Shown: positions 1 through 6,302 of the stretch, one piece after another
How the letters are laid out: every line of letters starts with the position of its first letter
Position numbering within the stretch: position 1 is the first letter of the stretch
Assembly: GCA_030832135.1 (NCBI GenBank)
Contig: JAURJS010000105.1
Location: forward strand, 1-9,242
Direction of reading: 5' to 3'
Origin: Candidatus Planktophila sp.
GTDB taxonomy: Bacteria; Actinomycetota; Actinomycetes; Nanopelagicales; Nanopelagicaceae
Length of the DNA stretch: 9,242 bases
Notes under the pieces: model-generated
Seen by the model: only the letters and a program-made list of their open reading frames with translations
Told to the model about the DNA's origin: nothing
Databases searched by the model: none
Program-made: the position numbers and the translations under genes

Positions 1-447
1 ACAGCTCAGATCAAGAAGAAGTACCCAGGTATCAAGGTTGTTGAGAAGGCTTACTCACAGTCACAGCCATCAGTTGCAAACACAAACGTTTCTAACTGGC
101 TCACAAAGTACCCAGATCTAGCTGGTATCTTCGCAATTGACGGAACAAACGCCGCTGGTGCAGCTGCTGCACTTCAGGCTAAGGGCCTCACAGGCAAGAT
201 CAAGCTCATTGGTTATGACGCATACCCAGCAAACGTTGCTCTTATCAAGAAGGGCGTTTTCACAGCTCTTATTGCACAGGATCCAGCTGCTGAAGCACGT
301 CTAGCTATCCAGTACTTGGTTGCAACTCTTGACAAGAATGCTGCTGAAATTGCAAAGATCAAGAAGGAAGTTGTTATTCCTAACAAGGTCCTCACTGCAA
401 AGACATCAGCTGCAGACCTCAAGAAGTACACATACGTAGCTAAGTAA
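1..447 (+). CDS. Sugar ABC transporter substrate-binding protein, RbsB-like, C-terminal part (5' end outside window)
   Basis: This is the extracytoplasmic binding protein that captures a sugar and delivers it to the downstream permease. The reading frame is open from base 1 and ends at TAA 445-447, giving 148 C-terminal residues, about half of a typical 330-380 residue protein. The visible part is the second lobe of a type I periplasmic-binding fold (Peripla_BP_4). It has the family pattern FAIDGTNAAGAAAA, then an IGYDAYPANV strand-loop, then the LIAQDPAAEARLA helix region, which is typical of ribose/xylose/fructose-type binding proteins. Actinobacterial members are lipoproteins, but the signal sequence is off-window. 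Codon choice is strongly biased: every Lys is AAG, Thr is ACA in 8 of 10 cases, and Pro is CCA in 5 of 6. This suggests very high expression. The substrate cannot be told from this fragment; a pentose or hexose is likely. Confidence 0.93.
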   Translation, partial: TAQIKKKYPGIKVVEKAYSQSQPSVANTNVSNWLTKYPDLAGIFAIDGTNAAGAAAALQAKGLTGKIKLIGYDAYPANVALIKKGVFTALIAQDPAAEARLAIQYLVATLDKNAAEIAKIKKEVVIPNKVLTAKTSAADLKKYTYVAK

Positions 448-460
448 GTAATTTACTCCC

Positions 461-510
461 GGGTGAAGGTGGGCTGGTTTTGAGTTCTCTCAAGGCCAGC
501 CCACTTACCC
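461..510 (+). promoter_or_regulatory. Intercistronic stem-loop between binding-protein and permease genes
   Basis: Bases 469-484 pair with 489-504 as a continuous 16-bp stem (two G-T pairs) with a four-base loop TTCT. The core is GTGGGCTGG against CCAGCCCAC. The outer GGGT (461-464) can pair with ACCC (507-510) beyond a small bulge. No T-run follows the right arm, so a complete intrinsic terminator is unlikely. By analogy with binding-protein operons elsewhere, it probably protects the 3' end of the binding-protein mRNA, or causes partial termination, so that binding protein is made in excess over membrane components. The pairing is directly visible; the role is inferred. Confidence 0.8.
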
Positions 511-543
511 GTAGTACATTAAGCCCGAACATCAACAGTAATC

Positions 544-548
544 AGGAG
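544..548 (+). promoter_or_regulatory. Shine-Dalgarno site fixing the GTG start of the permease
   Basis: AGGAG ends 5 nt before the GTG at 554. This supports GTG as the true start, with the first residues MKTLAERAK ahead of the first membrane helix. Confidence 0.8.
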
Positions 549-553
549 ATAAA

Positions 554-1576
554 GTGAAAACGCTTGCAGAACGCGCAAAGTTAATAGCATCCAATCAGCA
601 AGCAATGCTCCTCTTCGTTCTCTTAGGCATGATTGCCTTCTTCACTTCTCAGAACCCCATCTTCTTCTCTAATGCTGTCTTCGGAAACATCATCTCTGAT
701 TGGTCACCGATTGTCCTCATTGCTGTCGGTCAGGCCTTTGTCATCATTTCTGGCGGAATTGATCTCTCTGTTGGCTCGACAGTTGCGATCTCTGGTGTTG
801 TATCCGCACTTGCAATCCGCTCACTGACTGAAGATGGCCACAGCGCCACAACTGTTCTTATTCTTGGATTCCTTATCTCTGCAGCTATTGGTTTATTGGT
901 CGGTGCAATTAACGCCTTCCTCATCACTAAAGCAAATATGGTTCCCTTTATTGCAACACTGGTAACAATGGGCGCAGGTGCAGGCCTTGCGATTGTTCTT
1001 ACCGGCGGCGGACCTATCGGTGGTGGACCAGATGCTGCTATTCAACTTAGCGTTGCAAAGGTCGGTCCATTCTCATACCCAGGCCTTGCAATCGTCGCCA
1101 TCGTCTTCTTCTTAGGACTTCTCCTCCACAAGGCGCGCTTTGGACTCTACACATTTGCAATTGGTTCAAATGAATTCGCAGCCCGTGCTGCAGGTATTAA
1201 TACTCAGCGCCATTTAGCGAAGATTTACATGCTCTCTGGTGTTCTCGCTGGCTTCGCTGGTTTCTACTATTACCTTCGACTTGGATCAGGTGCTCCAACT
1301 TCAGGACTCGGTGGTGAACTACAAGCTATCGCAGCGGTCGTTATTGGTGGAGCAGCGTTAACCGGAGGCGAAGGTCGACTCTCTGGCACTGTACTTGGCG
1401 CACTTATTCTCACCACCGTTACTAGTGGCTTGATCATCATCAATGTCGCAGCTAACTGGAAGCAGGTAGTTGTAGCGATTTTGATTGCTGTTGCTGTTCT
1501 ACTTCAAGAAAGTCGCAAGAATGTAAAGGGCAAGAATTCACGGTCATTATCAAATCTCTTTAAGAAGAAGAAGTAG
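554..1576 (+). CDS. Sugar ABC transporter permease, RbsC/FrcC-like
   Basis: This is the integral membrane subunit (BPD_transp_2 family) that forms the sugar translocation channel with the neighbouring ATPase. At 340 residues it is normal length for RbsC-type permeases. Repeated hydrophobic helices run from about residue 18 to 317. Family motifs are GGIDLSVGS at 67-75, NPIFFS at 34-39, the cytoplasmic coupling-type segment AARAAGIN at 209-216, and the conserved ELQAIAAVVIGGAALTGGEG stretch at 255-274, followed by a GTVLGA helix. It ends in a basic cytoplasmic tail with four terminal lysines. The start is GTG, supported by AGGAG at 544-548. It follows the binding-protein gene after a stem-loop, and the ATPase gene begins 9 bp after its stop, so the order is binding protein-permease-ATPase. 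The family call is firm; the exact sugar is unknown. Confidence 0.94.
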   Translation: MKTLAERAKLIASNQQAMLLFVLLGMIAFFTSQNPIFFSNAVFGNIISDWSPIVLIAVGQAFVIISGGIDLSVGSTVAISGVVSALAIRSLTEDGHSATTVLILGFLISAAIGLLVGAINAFLITKANMVPFIATLVTMGAGAGLAIVLTGGGPIGGGPDAAIQLSVAKVGPFSYPGLAIVAIVFFLGLLLHKARFGLYTFAIGSNEFAARAAGINTQRHLAKIYMLSGVLAGFAGFYYYLRLGSGAPTSGLGGELQAIAAVVIGGAALTGGEGRLSGTVLGALILTTVTSGLIIINVAANWKQVVVAILIAVAVLLQESRKNVKGKNSRSLSNLFKKKK

Positions 1577-1585
1577 GGGTCCGAC

Positions 1586-2350
1586 ATGTCTACAGCTCAC
1601 TCTTCAGCACCGCTCTATGAAGTTCAGAACGTCTCTAAATCCTACGGTTCTGTTATCGCCCTTAATGATGTCTCGCTCAAGATCCATGCCGGTGAGGTAA
1701 TTGGCCTTGTTGGAGATAACGGCGCAGGTAAGTCCACTCTCGTTAAGGTTCTATCCGGTGCTCACCAACCAAGTGAAGGCAAAGTTCTGCTAGAAGGTGT
1801 TGAACGTAATTGGACTTCTCCACGTGCCGCCCTTGAAGCTGGCGTTGAAACGCTTTATCAGGATTCCGGACTTGCACCACATCTTTCAGTGAGTGCAAAT
1901 GTTTTCCTCGGTCGTGAAAGATATGTGAAGGGCGTTCTTGGAAAGCTCGGCTTCTTAGCTAAGAAAGAGATGGATCTCGTAGCTCATGAGAATCTCGAGA
2001 AGGTTGGAATTGCCGTTCCACAATCAAATCGCTCAGTCTCTCAACTTTCTGGCGGTCAGCGTCAAGCGGTCGCAATCGGTCGCGCAGTCTCATGGGCAAG
2101 CAAAGTTATTATCTTGGACGAACCAACTAACCATCTGGGTGCACGTCAGGCAGGAGAAGTGTTGGCAGTGATTAAGGCGGCGAAGGAGCGTGGCCTTGGG
2201 GTCATATTCATCTCTCATACCCTGCCTCACGTTCTTCAGGTCACCGATCGAATTGTCGTGTTGCGCCTGGGCAAGATTGTCGCTGATGCTCCGACCTCAA
2301 CCTTTGATGCTGAGAGCCTTCTCGGCACAATCACTGGCCTAATCGACTAA
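1586..2350 (+). CDS. Sugar ABC transporter ATP-binding protein, single-domain FrcA-like
   Basis: This cytoplasmic ATPase powers the sugar importer. All ABC motifs are intact: Walker A GDNGAGKST at 43-51, Q-loop Gln92 (YQDSG), signature LSGGQ at 154-158, Walker B VIILDEP at 174-180 with catalytic Glu179, and switch His211 (FISHT). At 254 residues it has one nucleotide-binding domain, unlike RbsA/XylG/MglA-type subunits of about 500 residues with two. GDNGAGKST and the following SGAHQPSEG are typical of FrcA-like ATPases, which work as homodimers. The D-loop region reads TNHLGARQ where many relatives have TAALGVRE. The ribosome site AGGGG at 1575-1579 overlaps the permease stop and sits 6 nt before the ATG, so translation is probably coupled. 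It completes the transporter encoded by the two upstream genes. Confidence 0.95.
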   Translation: MSTAHSSAPLYEVQNVSKSYGSVIALNDVSLKIHAGEVIGLVGDNGAGKSTLVKVLSGAHQPSEGKVLLEGVERNWTSPRAALEAGVETLYQDSGLAPHLSVSANVFLGRERYVKGVLGKLGFLAKKEMDLVAHENLEKVGIAVPQSNRSVSQLSGGQRQAVAIGRAVSWASKVIILDEPTNHLGARQAGEVLAVIKAAKERGLGVIFISHTLPHVLQVTDRIVVLRLGKIVADAPTSTFDAESLLGTITGLID

Positions 2351-2356
2351 ATCCCT

Positions 2357-2362
2357 TACCCT
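2357..2362 (+). promoter_or_regulatory. Possible -10 element for leaderless transcription of the LacI-type gene
   Basis: TACCCT matches the actinobacterial TANNNT -10 pattern and ends 7 nt before the ATG at 2370. No Shine-Dalgarno sequence precedes that ATG. Transcription could therefore start at the A of the start codon. The pattern is short and occurs by chance, so this is tentative; the same layout recurs before two other genes in the window. Confidence 0.4.
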
Positions 2363-2369
2363 TTACATA

Positions 2370-3407
2370 ATGAATCCAAGGAGAACGCTTGCGCGTCCAA
2401 CGATGCGTGAAGTAGCTGCGCTCTCGGGGACGAGCCTAAAGACAGTCTCGCGCGTCTTTAACTCAGTCCCCACAGTTGATCCGGTGCTCACTGAGAAGGT
2501 TTTAAAAGCTGCAAAGAAGCTTAACTACACTCCAAATATGACTGCAGGTTCGCTGCGTCGAACAAATGGCAAGACCAATACAATCGGAATCCTCCTTGAA
2601 GATATCTCCAACCCCTTCTCAGCATCCCTCTATCGAATCTATGAAGATTATGCAGCTGAGAATGGTTACATCATTCTGGCAGGTAGTTTGGATGAAGAGC
2701 CAGAGCGCGAGCATGAATTAGTCAATCTCTTTATCTCGCGAAGAGTCGATGGCCTACTCATTGCCCCATCTGGAAACGATCATGCATATCTCAAAGGCGA
2801 AGTCGCCAAAGGAATGCACTTCGGATTTATCGACCGACCTCCTGTGAATTTCAAAGCAGATGCTGTTCTTTCAACAAATAGAGAAGGCTCCTCTGAAGCT
2901 GTTAACCATCTCATTTCATTTGGACATCAAAGAATTCTCTTCTTAGGAGATGACCCAGCCATCTACACAGCCGAAGAGCGTTATCAAGGTTATGCAAAGG
3001 CGTTGAAGAGTGCGAAGTTTGGATTAGATAAGAAATTAGTTCTTCGCGGCTTGGAGAATGAAGAGAGTGCAATCGCTGAGGTGCGCAAAGTATTAAGAAG
3101 TGCTGATGCACCTACTGCAATCTTTGCCACCCAGAACTTGTTGACTTGGGTTGCGATGAAAGCGCTTCGCGCAGAGAAGTTGGAAGAGAAAGTTGCTCTT
3201 GTCGGCTTTGACGATATCCCAGGGGCAGAGCTCTTAAGACCGGCGGTAACGCTGGTGAAGCAAGATTTGGCCGAGATGGGTCGGCGTTCGATCGAGATGC
3301 TCTTCTCTCGGATCAATGGCGATATCAGCGAAGTCCAGACAGTCACCGTCCCAACCACTTTAACGGCGATGGGTTCAGGCGAGATTTCCGCTCCCAAGCG
3401 GAGGTAA
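2370..3407 (+). CDS. LacI-family transcriptional regulator, probably of the upstream sugar operon
   Basis: This is a DNA-binding repressor or activator that responds to a sugar. At 345 residues it is the usual length. Residues 11-31 (TMREVAALSGTSLKTVSRVFN) form the LacI helix-turn-helix. The hinge helix follows with YTPNMTAGSLRR at 53-64; Leu62 is the expected minor-groove residue. The sugar-binding core runs from about 70 to 335, with IGILLEDISNPF at 72-83, RRVDGLLIAPS at 124-134, FIDRPP at 153-158, HQRILFLGD at 186-194 and ALVGFDDIPGAELLRPAVT at 276-294. ATG 2370 is preferred because family members carry several residues before the conserved T-x-x-x-VA; an internal ATG at 2403 would cut into that element. 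It starts 19 bp after the ATPase stop, which suggests that it regulates this operon. No operator is visible here because the main promoter is off-window. Confidence 0.93.
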   Translation: MNPRRTLARPTMREVAALSGTSLKTVSRVFNSVPTVDPVLTEKVLKAAKKLNYTPNMTAGSLRRTNGKTNTIGILLEDISNPFSASLYRIYEDYAAENGYIILAGSLDEEPEREHELVNLFISRRVDGLLIAPSGNDHAYLKGEVAKGMHFGFIDRPPVNFKADAVLSTNREGSSEAVNHLISFGHQRILFLGDDPAIYTAEERYQGYAKALKSAKFGLDKKLVLRGLENEESAIAEVRKVLRSADAPTAIFATQNLLTWVAMKALRAEKLEEKVALVGFDDIPGAELLRPAVTLVKQDLAEMGRRSIEMLFSRINGDISEVQTVTVPTTLTAMGSGEISAPKRR

Positions 3408-3465
3408 TTGAGAAGAAGGCGAATACGCACTAGTACTACACCTAGCAACTCCATCATCTCCCAAG

Positions 3466-3471
3466 TAGCCT
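3466..3471 (+). promoter_or_regulatory. Possible -10 element for leaderless pntAa transcription
   Basis: TAGCCT (TANNNT) ends 6 nt before the ATG at 3478, the spacing expected if transcription begins at the start codon. No Shine-Dalgarno-like sequence lies upstream of the ATG. A competing reading is a promoter further up in the 70-bp gap, with TTGAGA at 3408-3413 as a -35-like element, but the hexamer 17 bp downstream of it (TAGTAC) is a poor -10 match. Confidence 0.4.
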
Positions 3472-3477
3472 TAATTC

Positions 3478-4632
3478 ATGAGAGTAGCCGTCCCAAAGGA
3501 AGTTCGAGAGGGAGAGAAGCGCGTAGCTCTCGTCCCCGATGTCATATCTAAATTAACCAAGCTGGGCTATGAAGTCGCCATCGAAAGCGGCGCCGGAGTT
3601 GCCTCTCAAGCATCTGATGATCTCTACCGATCTGCAGGTGCTTCTGTCGTTAATGGGGATGTTTTAGGTGGCGCAGATGTTGTTCTCTCTGTGCAGCCGC
3701 TCAATCCCGCTCAGATGAAGTCACTCAAGAGCGGCGCGGTAACAATCTCATTTCTCTCTCCAACCACATCGGTAGATTCAATCGATGCCGCAGCTGCAGC
3801 GGGCGTCACCGCCTTCTCTCTTGAATTAGTTCCACGAATCTCTCGAGCGCAGTCAATGGATGCGCTCACATCACAAGCCCTCTGTGCGGGATATCGAGCA
3901 GCACTTGTTGGTGCAGAGTTATCTCCACGGTTCTTTCCACTATTAATGACCGCTGCAGGAACTGTGACCCCAGCCCAGGTTCTTGTTTTAGGTGCTGGCG
4001 TTGCAGGGTTGCAAGCAATTGCCACCGCTCGCAGACTCGGCGCTGTTGTCTCTGCCTACGACGTGCGCCCAGCATCTGCTGATGAAGTTCGCTCAATGGG
4101 TGCGACATTCATCCAATTAGAACTTGATGCACTTGAAGGTGCTGGTGGTTATGCCCGTGAGATGACAGAAGAACGCGCTGCCAAGCAACGCGAACTCTTA
4201 ACTCCCTATATTGCAAAGTCACATGTAGTGATCACAACTGCTGCTGTGCCAGGAAGAACTGCTCCTCGTCTGATGACACAAGATATGGTCGATGCGATGG
4301 AGCCGGGCACAATCATTGTGGACTTGGCTGCTGAAACCGGCGGAAATGTTGAAGGATCAAAGCCAGGTGAAATTATTGAGACTGCAGGGGGAGTGCGCAT
4401 CTGGGGCGGTAAAGATGTCCCGAGTCAACTTCCCTTCCATGCTTCGAGTTTATACGCTCGAAATGTCGTAAATCTGCTGACATTGCTTACCCAAGGAGCA
4501 GCCCCTGCTAAGGACGATAAGGCAGCTGTTGAGCTTGCAATCAACCTCAACTTTGAAGATGAAATCATCAATGGAGCAGCGGTCACACATGCCGGTGCTC
4601 GACGTACTCCTGAAGTAAAGGCGGCGAAGTAA
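3478..4632 (+). CDS. pntAa: Proton-translocating NAD(P) transhydrogenase, alpha-1 subunit (NAD(H)-binding domain I)
   Basis: This is the soluble domain I of the membrane transhydrogenase. It binds NAD(H) and exchanges hydride with NADP(H) on PntB. The 384 residues begin with the AlaDH/PNT N-terminal signature MRVAVPKEVREGEKRVALVP at 1-20. Residues 118-134 hold the conserved VPRISRAQSMDALTSQA loop, in which Arg120, Gln125 and Asp128 match the catalytic Arg/Gln/Asp triad known from Rhodospirillum rubrum domain I. The dinucleotide-binding fold has GAGVAG at 172-177 and the acidic strand end YDVRP at 194-198; VDLAAETGGNVEG lies at 281-293. Alanine dehydrogenase is excluded by the RAQSMD loop and by the two downstream pnt genes. 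In E. coli, domain I is fused to the membrane alpha-2 segment; here it is separate, as in other actinobacteria. pntAb starts on the base directly after its stop. Confidence 0.96.
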   Translation: MRVAVPKEVREGEKRVALVPDVISKLTKLGYEVAIESGAGVASQASDDLYRSAGASVVNGDVLGGADVVLSVQPLNPAQMKSLKSGAVTISFLSPTTSVDSIDAAAAAGVTAFSLELVPRISRAQSMDALTSQALCAGYRAALVGAELSPRFFPLLMTAAGTVTPAQVLVLGAGVAGLQAIATARRLGAVVSAYDVRPASADEVRSMGATFIQLELDALEGAGGYAREMTEERAAKQRELLTPYIAKSHVVITTAAVPGRTAPRLMTQDMVDAMEPGTIIVDLAAETGGNVEGSKPGEIIETAGGVRIWGGKDVPSQLPFHASSLYARNVVNLLTLLTQGAAPAKDDKAAVELAINLNFEDEIINGAAVTHAGARRTPEVKAAK

Positions 4633-4926
4633 ATGGAGCCAATAGCAGTTATCTCAATCTTCGTTCTCGCTGTCTTTGTCGGATTTGAAGTAGTCTCTAA
4701 GGTCTCTTCAACGCTCCACACGCCACTGATGTCTGGTGCTAACGCAATTCACGGTGTGATCTTGGTAGGAGCAATCATCGTGGCCAATGAGGCAAAGGGA
4801 AACCTTGAACTTGGCTTAGCCGTAGCTGCGATTATCTTGGCAACTATTAACGTTGTTGGAGGCTTTGTCGTAACAGACCGCATGCTCGAAATGTTTAAGC
4901 CTAAGAAGGGCGGTGAACAGAAGTGA
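4633..4926 (+). CDS. pntAb: Proton-translocating NAD(P) transhydrogenase, alpha-2 membrane subunit
   Basis: This small membrane subunit supplies the first helices of domain II, the proton channel. It has 97 residues with three hydrophobic segments, at about 4-19, 36-52 and 58-78. The family signature TPLMSGANAIHGVI spans 30-43, and NVVGGFVVTDRMLEMFKPKK spans 73-92; both are diagnostic. His40 in the second helix is the likely proton-handling histidine in transhydrogenases of this split type (see findings). It begins with no gap after the pntAa stop; AAAGG at 4617-4621 is a possible ribosome site, and translational coupling is likely. Its last four bases (GTGA) are shared with the pntB start. 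Confidence 0.96.
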   Translation: MEPIAVISIFVLAVFVGFEVVSKVSSTLHTPLMSGANAIHGVILVGAIIVANEAKGNLELGLAVAAIILATINVVGGFVVTDRMLEMFKPKKGGEQK

Positions 4927-6299
4927 GCGATTTCCTCTATGACATCATCGGTCTCGGTGCAGGCGTTCTCTTTATCTTGGCCCTCAAGGGTCTCTCACAT
5001 CCAAAGACTGCTCGTCGCGGAAATCTTCTCGGTGCAGCAGGTGCGACGATTGCAATTGTGATGGTCTTCTTCCACCTAGAAGATTTTAAGAATATGGGAT
5101 GGATTCTCGGAGCTCTCGCCGTCGGTCTAATCGTTGGCGTTCCGGCAGCCCGCAAAGTGCAGATGACAAATATGCCTCAGCTCGTTGCTCTCTTTAACGG
5201 TGTTGGTGGCGGAGCTGCAGCGCTCGTTGCAATTGTTGAATATCTTGATCTTGGTAGCGATGCCACAACGGCGCAGGTGATCTTCACTGTCTTTACCGTC
5301 GTTGTTGGCTGCGTCTCCTTCAGCGGATCCATCATCACCTTCTTAAAGCTTCAAGAGTTGATGACTACACGCCCTGTGGTATTTCCAGGTGGTCGCTTTG
5401 TTATTGCAGCAAACCTCGTAGCGGTCTTGGGAGTTTCAATCTGGGTTGTTCAGGCGCTCGGCACCAATCCACTCTTGATTTTGGCTGCTTTATCGCTCCT
5501 CTTTGGCGTTCTCTTCGTACTGCCAGTAGGAGGTGCCGATGTCCCTATCGTTATCTCACTTCTCAACGCATTTACTGGCCTCACCGTTGCAGCAAGTGGA
5601 TATGTCCTTGATTCAACGTTGCTGATCATCGCAGGAACCTTGGTCGGTGCTTCAGGAACCATCCTCACCCGTCTTATGGCAGAGGCGATGGGTCGCTCTC
5701 TCTTTGGCACCCTCTTCGGAGCATTCACGGCTAAGCCACAAGATGTTGCGGCAGCAGGTGAGGAACGTCCAGTGAAGTCGGGATCACCTGAAGATGTGGC
5801 AATCCTCCTTAACTATGCACGTCGCGTTGTCATTGTTCCTGGCTTTGGCTTAGCTGTTGCCCAAGCACAGCACACAGTCCGTGAGATGGCAGATCTGCTG
5901 ATCTCAAAGGGCATTGATGTTGCATATGGAATTCATCCAGTTGCAGGTCGTATGCCGGGACATATGAACGTCCTACTTGCTGAAGCAAATGTTCCCTATG
6001 AACAACTAGCTGAGATGGAAGATGTGAACCCAACATTTGGACAGACCGATGTTGCGATCGTAATTGGTGCAAACGATGTTGTTAACCCAGCAGCTGAGAA
6101 CACACCAGGATGTCCTATCTACGGAATGCCGATTCTTAAGGTTTCAGAGTCAGCAAATATCATCTTCCTCAAGCGCTCAATGCGCCCTGGCTTTGCAGGT
6201 ATTGAGAATGAACTTCTCTATGATCCTAAGACAACTCTGCTCTTTGGTGATGCCAAGGCTTCACTTACGAAGGTAGTGAGCGCACTCAAGGGACTGTAG
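4923..6299 (+). CDS. pntB: Proton-translocating NAD(P) transhydrogenase, beta subunit (membrane part plus NADP(H)-binding domain III)
   Basis: This subunit completes the proton channel and binds NADP(H), usually producing NADPH at the expense of the proton gradient. At 458 residues it is full length. Residues 1-270 carry the hydrophobic helices, including MPQLVALFNGVGGGAA at 84-99 and ISLLNAFTGL at 211-220; Asn215 aligns with the channel Asn222 of E. coli PntB. Domain III follows a linker near 271-290: VVIVPGFGLAVAQAQ at 302-316 is the nucleotide loop, HPVAGRMPGHMNVLLAEA at 338-355 is invariant in the family, then DVNPTFGQTDVAIVIGANDVVNPAA at 367-391 and KRSMRPGFAGIEN at 417-429. The start is GTG, overlapping the pntAb stop as GTGA, with AAGGG at 4906-4910. 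No terminator is visible after it; the next gene on the opposite strand ends 3 bp away. Confidence 0.97.
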   Translation: MSDFLYDIIGLGAGVLFILALKGLSHPKTARRGNLLGAAGATIAIVMVFFHLEDFKNMGWILGALAVGLIVGVPAARKVQMTNMPQLVALFNGVGGGAAALVAIVEYLDLGSDATTAQVIFTVFTVVVGCVSFSGSIITFLKLQELMTTRPVVFPGGRFVIAANLVAVLGVSIWVVQALGTNPLLILAALSLLFGVLFVLPVGGADVPIVISLLNAFTGLTVAASGYVLDSTLLIIAGTLVGASGTILTRLMAEAMGRSLFGTLFGAFTAKPQDVAAAGEERPVKSGSPEDVAILLNYARRVVIVPGFGLAVAQAQHTVREMADLLISKGIDVAYGIHPVAGRMPGHMNVLLAEANVPYEQLAEMEDVNPTFGQTDVAIVIGANDVVNPAAENTPGCPIYGMPILKVSESANIIFLKRSMRPGFAGIENELLYDPKTTLLFGDAKASLTKVVSALKGL

Positions 6300-6302
6300 T
6301 AT

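Noticed and set aside
86..240. AACGTT cores at about 86 and 232 as LacI-type operator half-sites
   Set aside because: They are Asn-Val codons inside the binding-protein coding sequence with no surrounding dyad symmetry.
461..510. Reading the 461-510 hairpin as a full intrinsic terminator or a LacI operator
   Set aside because: No T-run follows it, and the permease and ATPase genes need read-through. LacI operators are shorter inverted repeats around a central CG near promoters, unlike this GC-rich stem.
1561..1573. AAG repeats at the end of the permease gene as a slippage or phase-variation tract
   Set aside because: It is only four AAG codons making the lysine tail; too short for likely slippage, and lysine is encoded by AAG throughout the preferred codon set.
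2990..3457. Minus-strand 155-codon open frame opposite the LacI-type gene
   Set aside because: It lies almost wholly antisense to a well-supported LacI-family gene, shows no family features and has no ribosome site.
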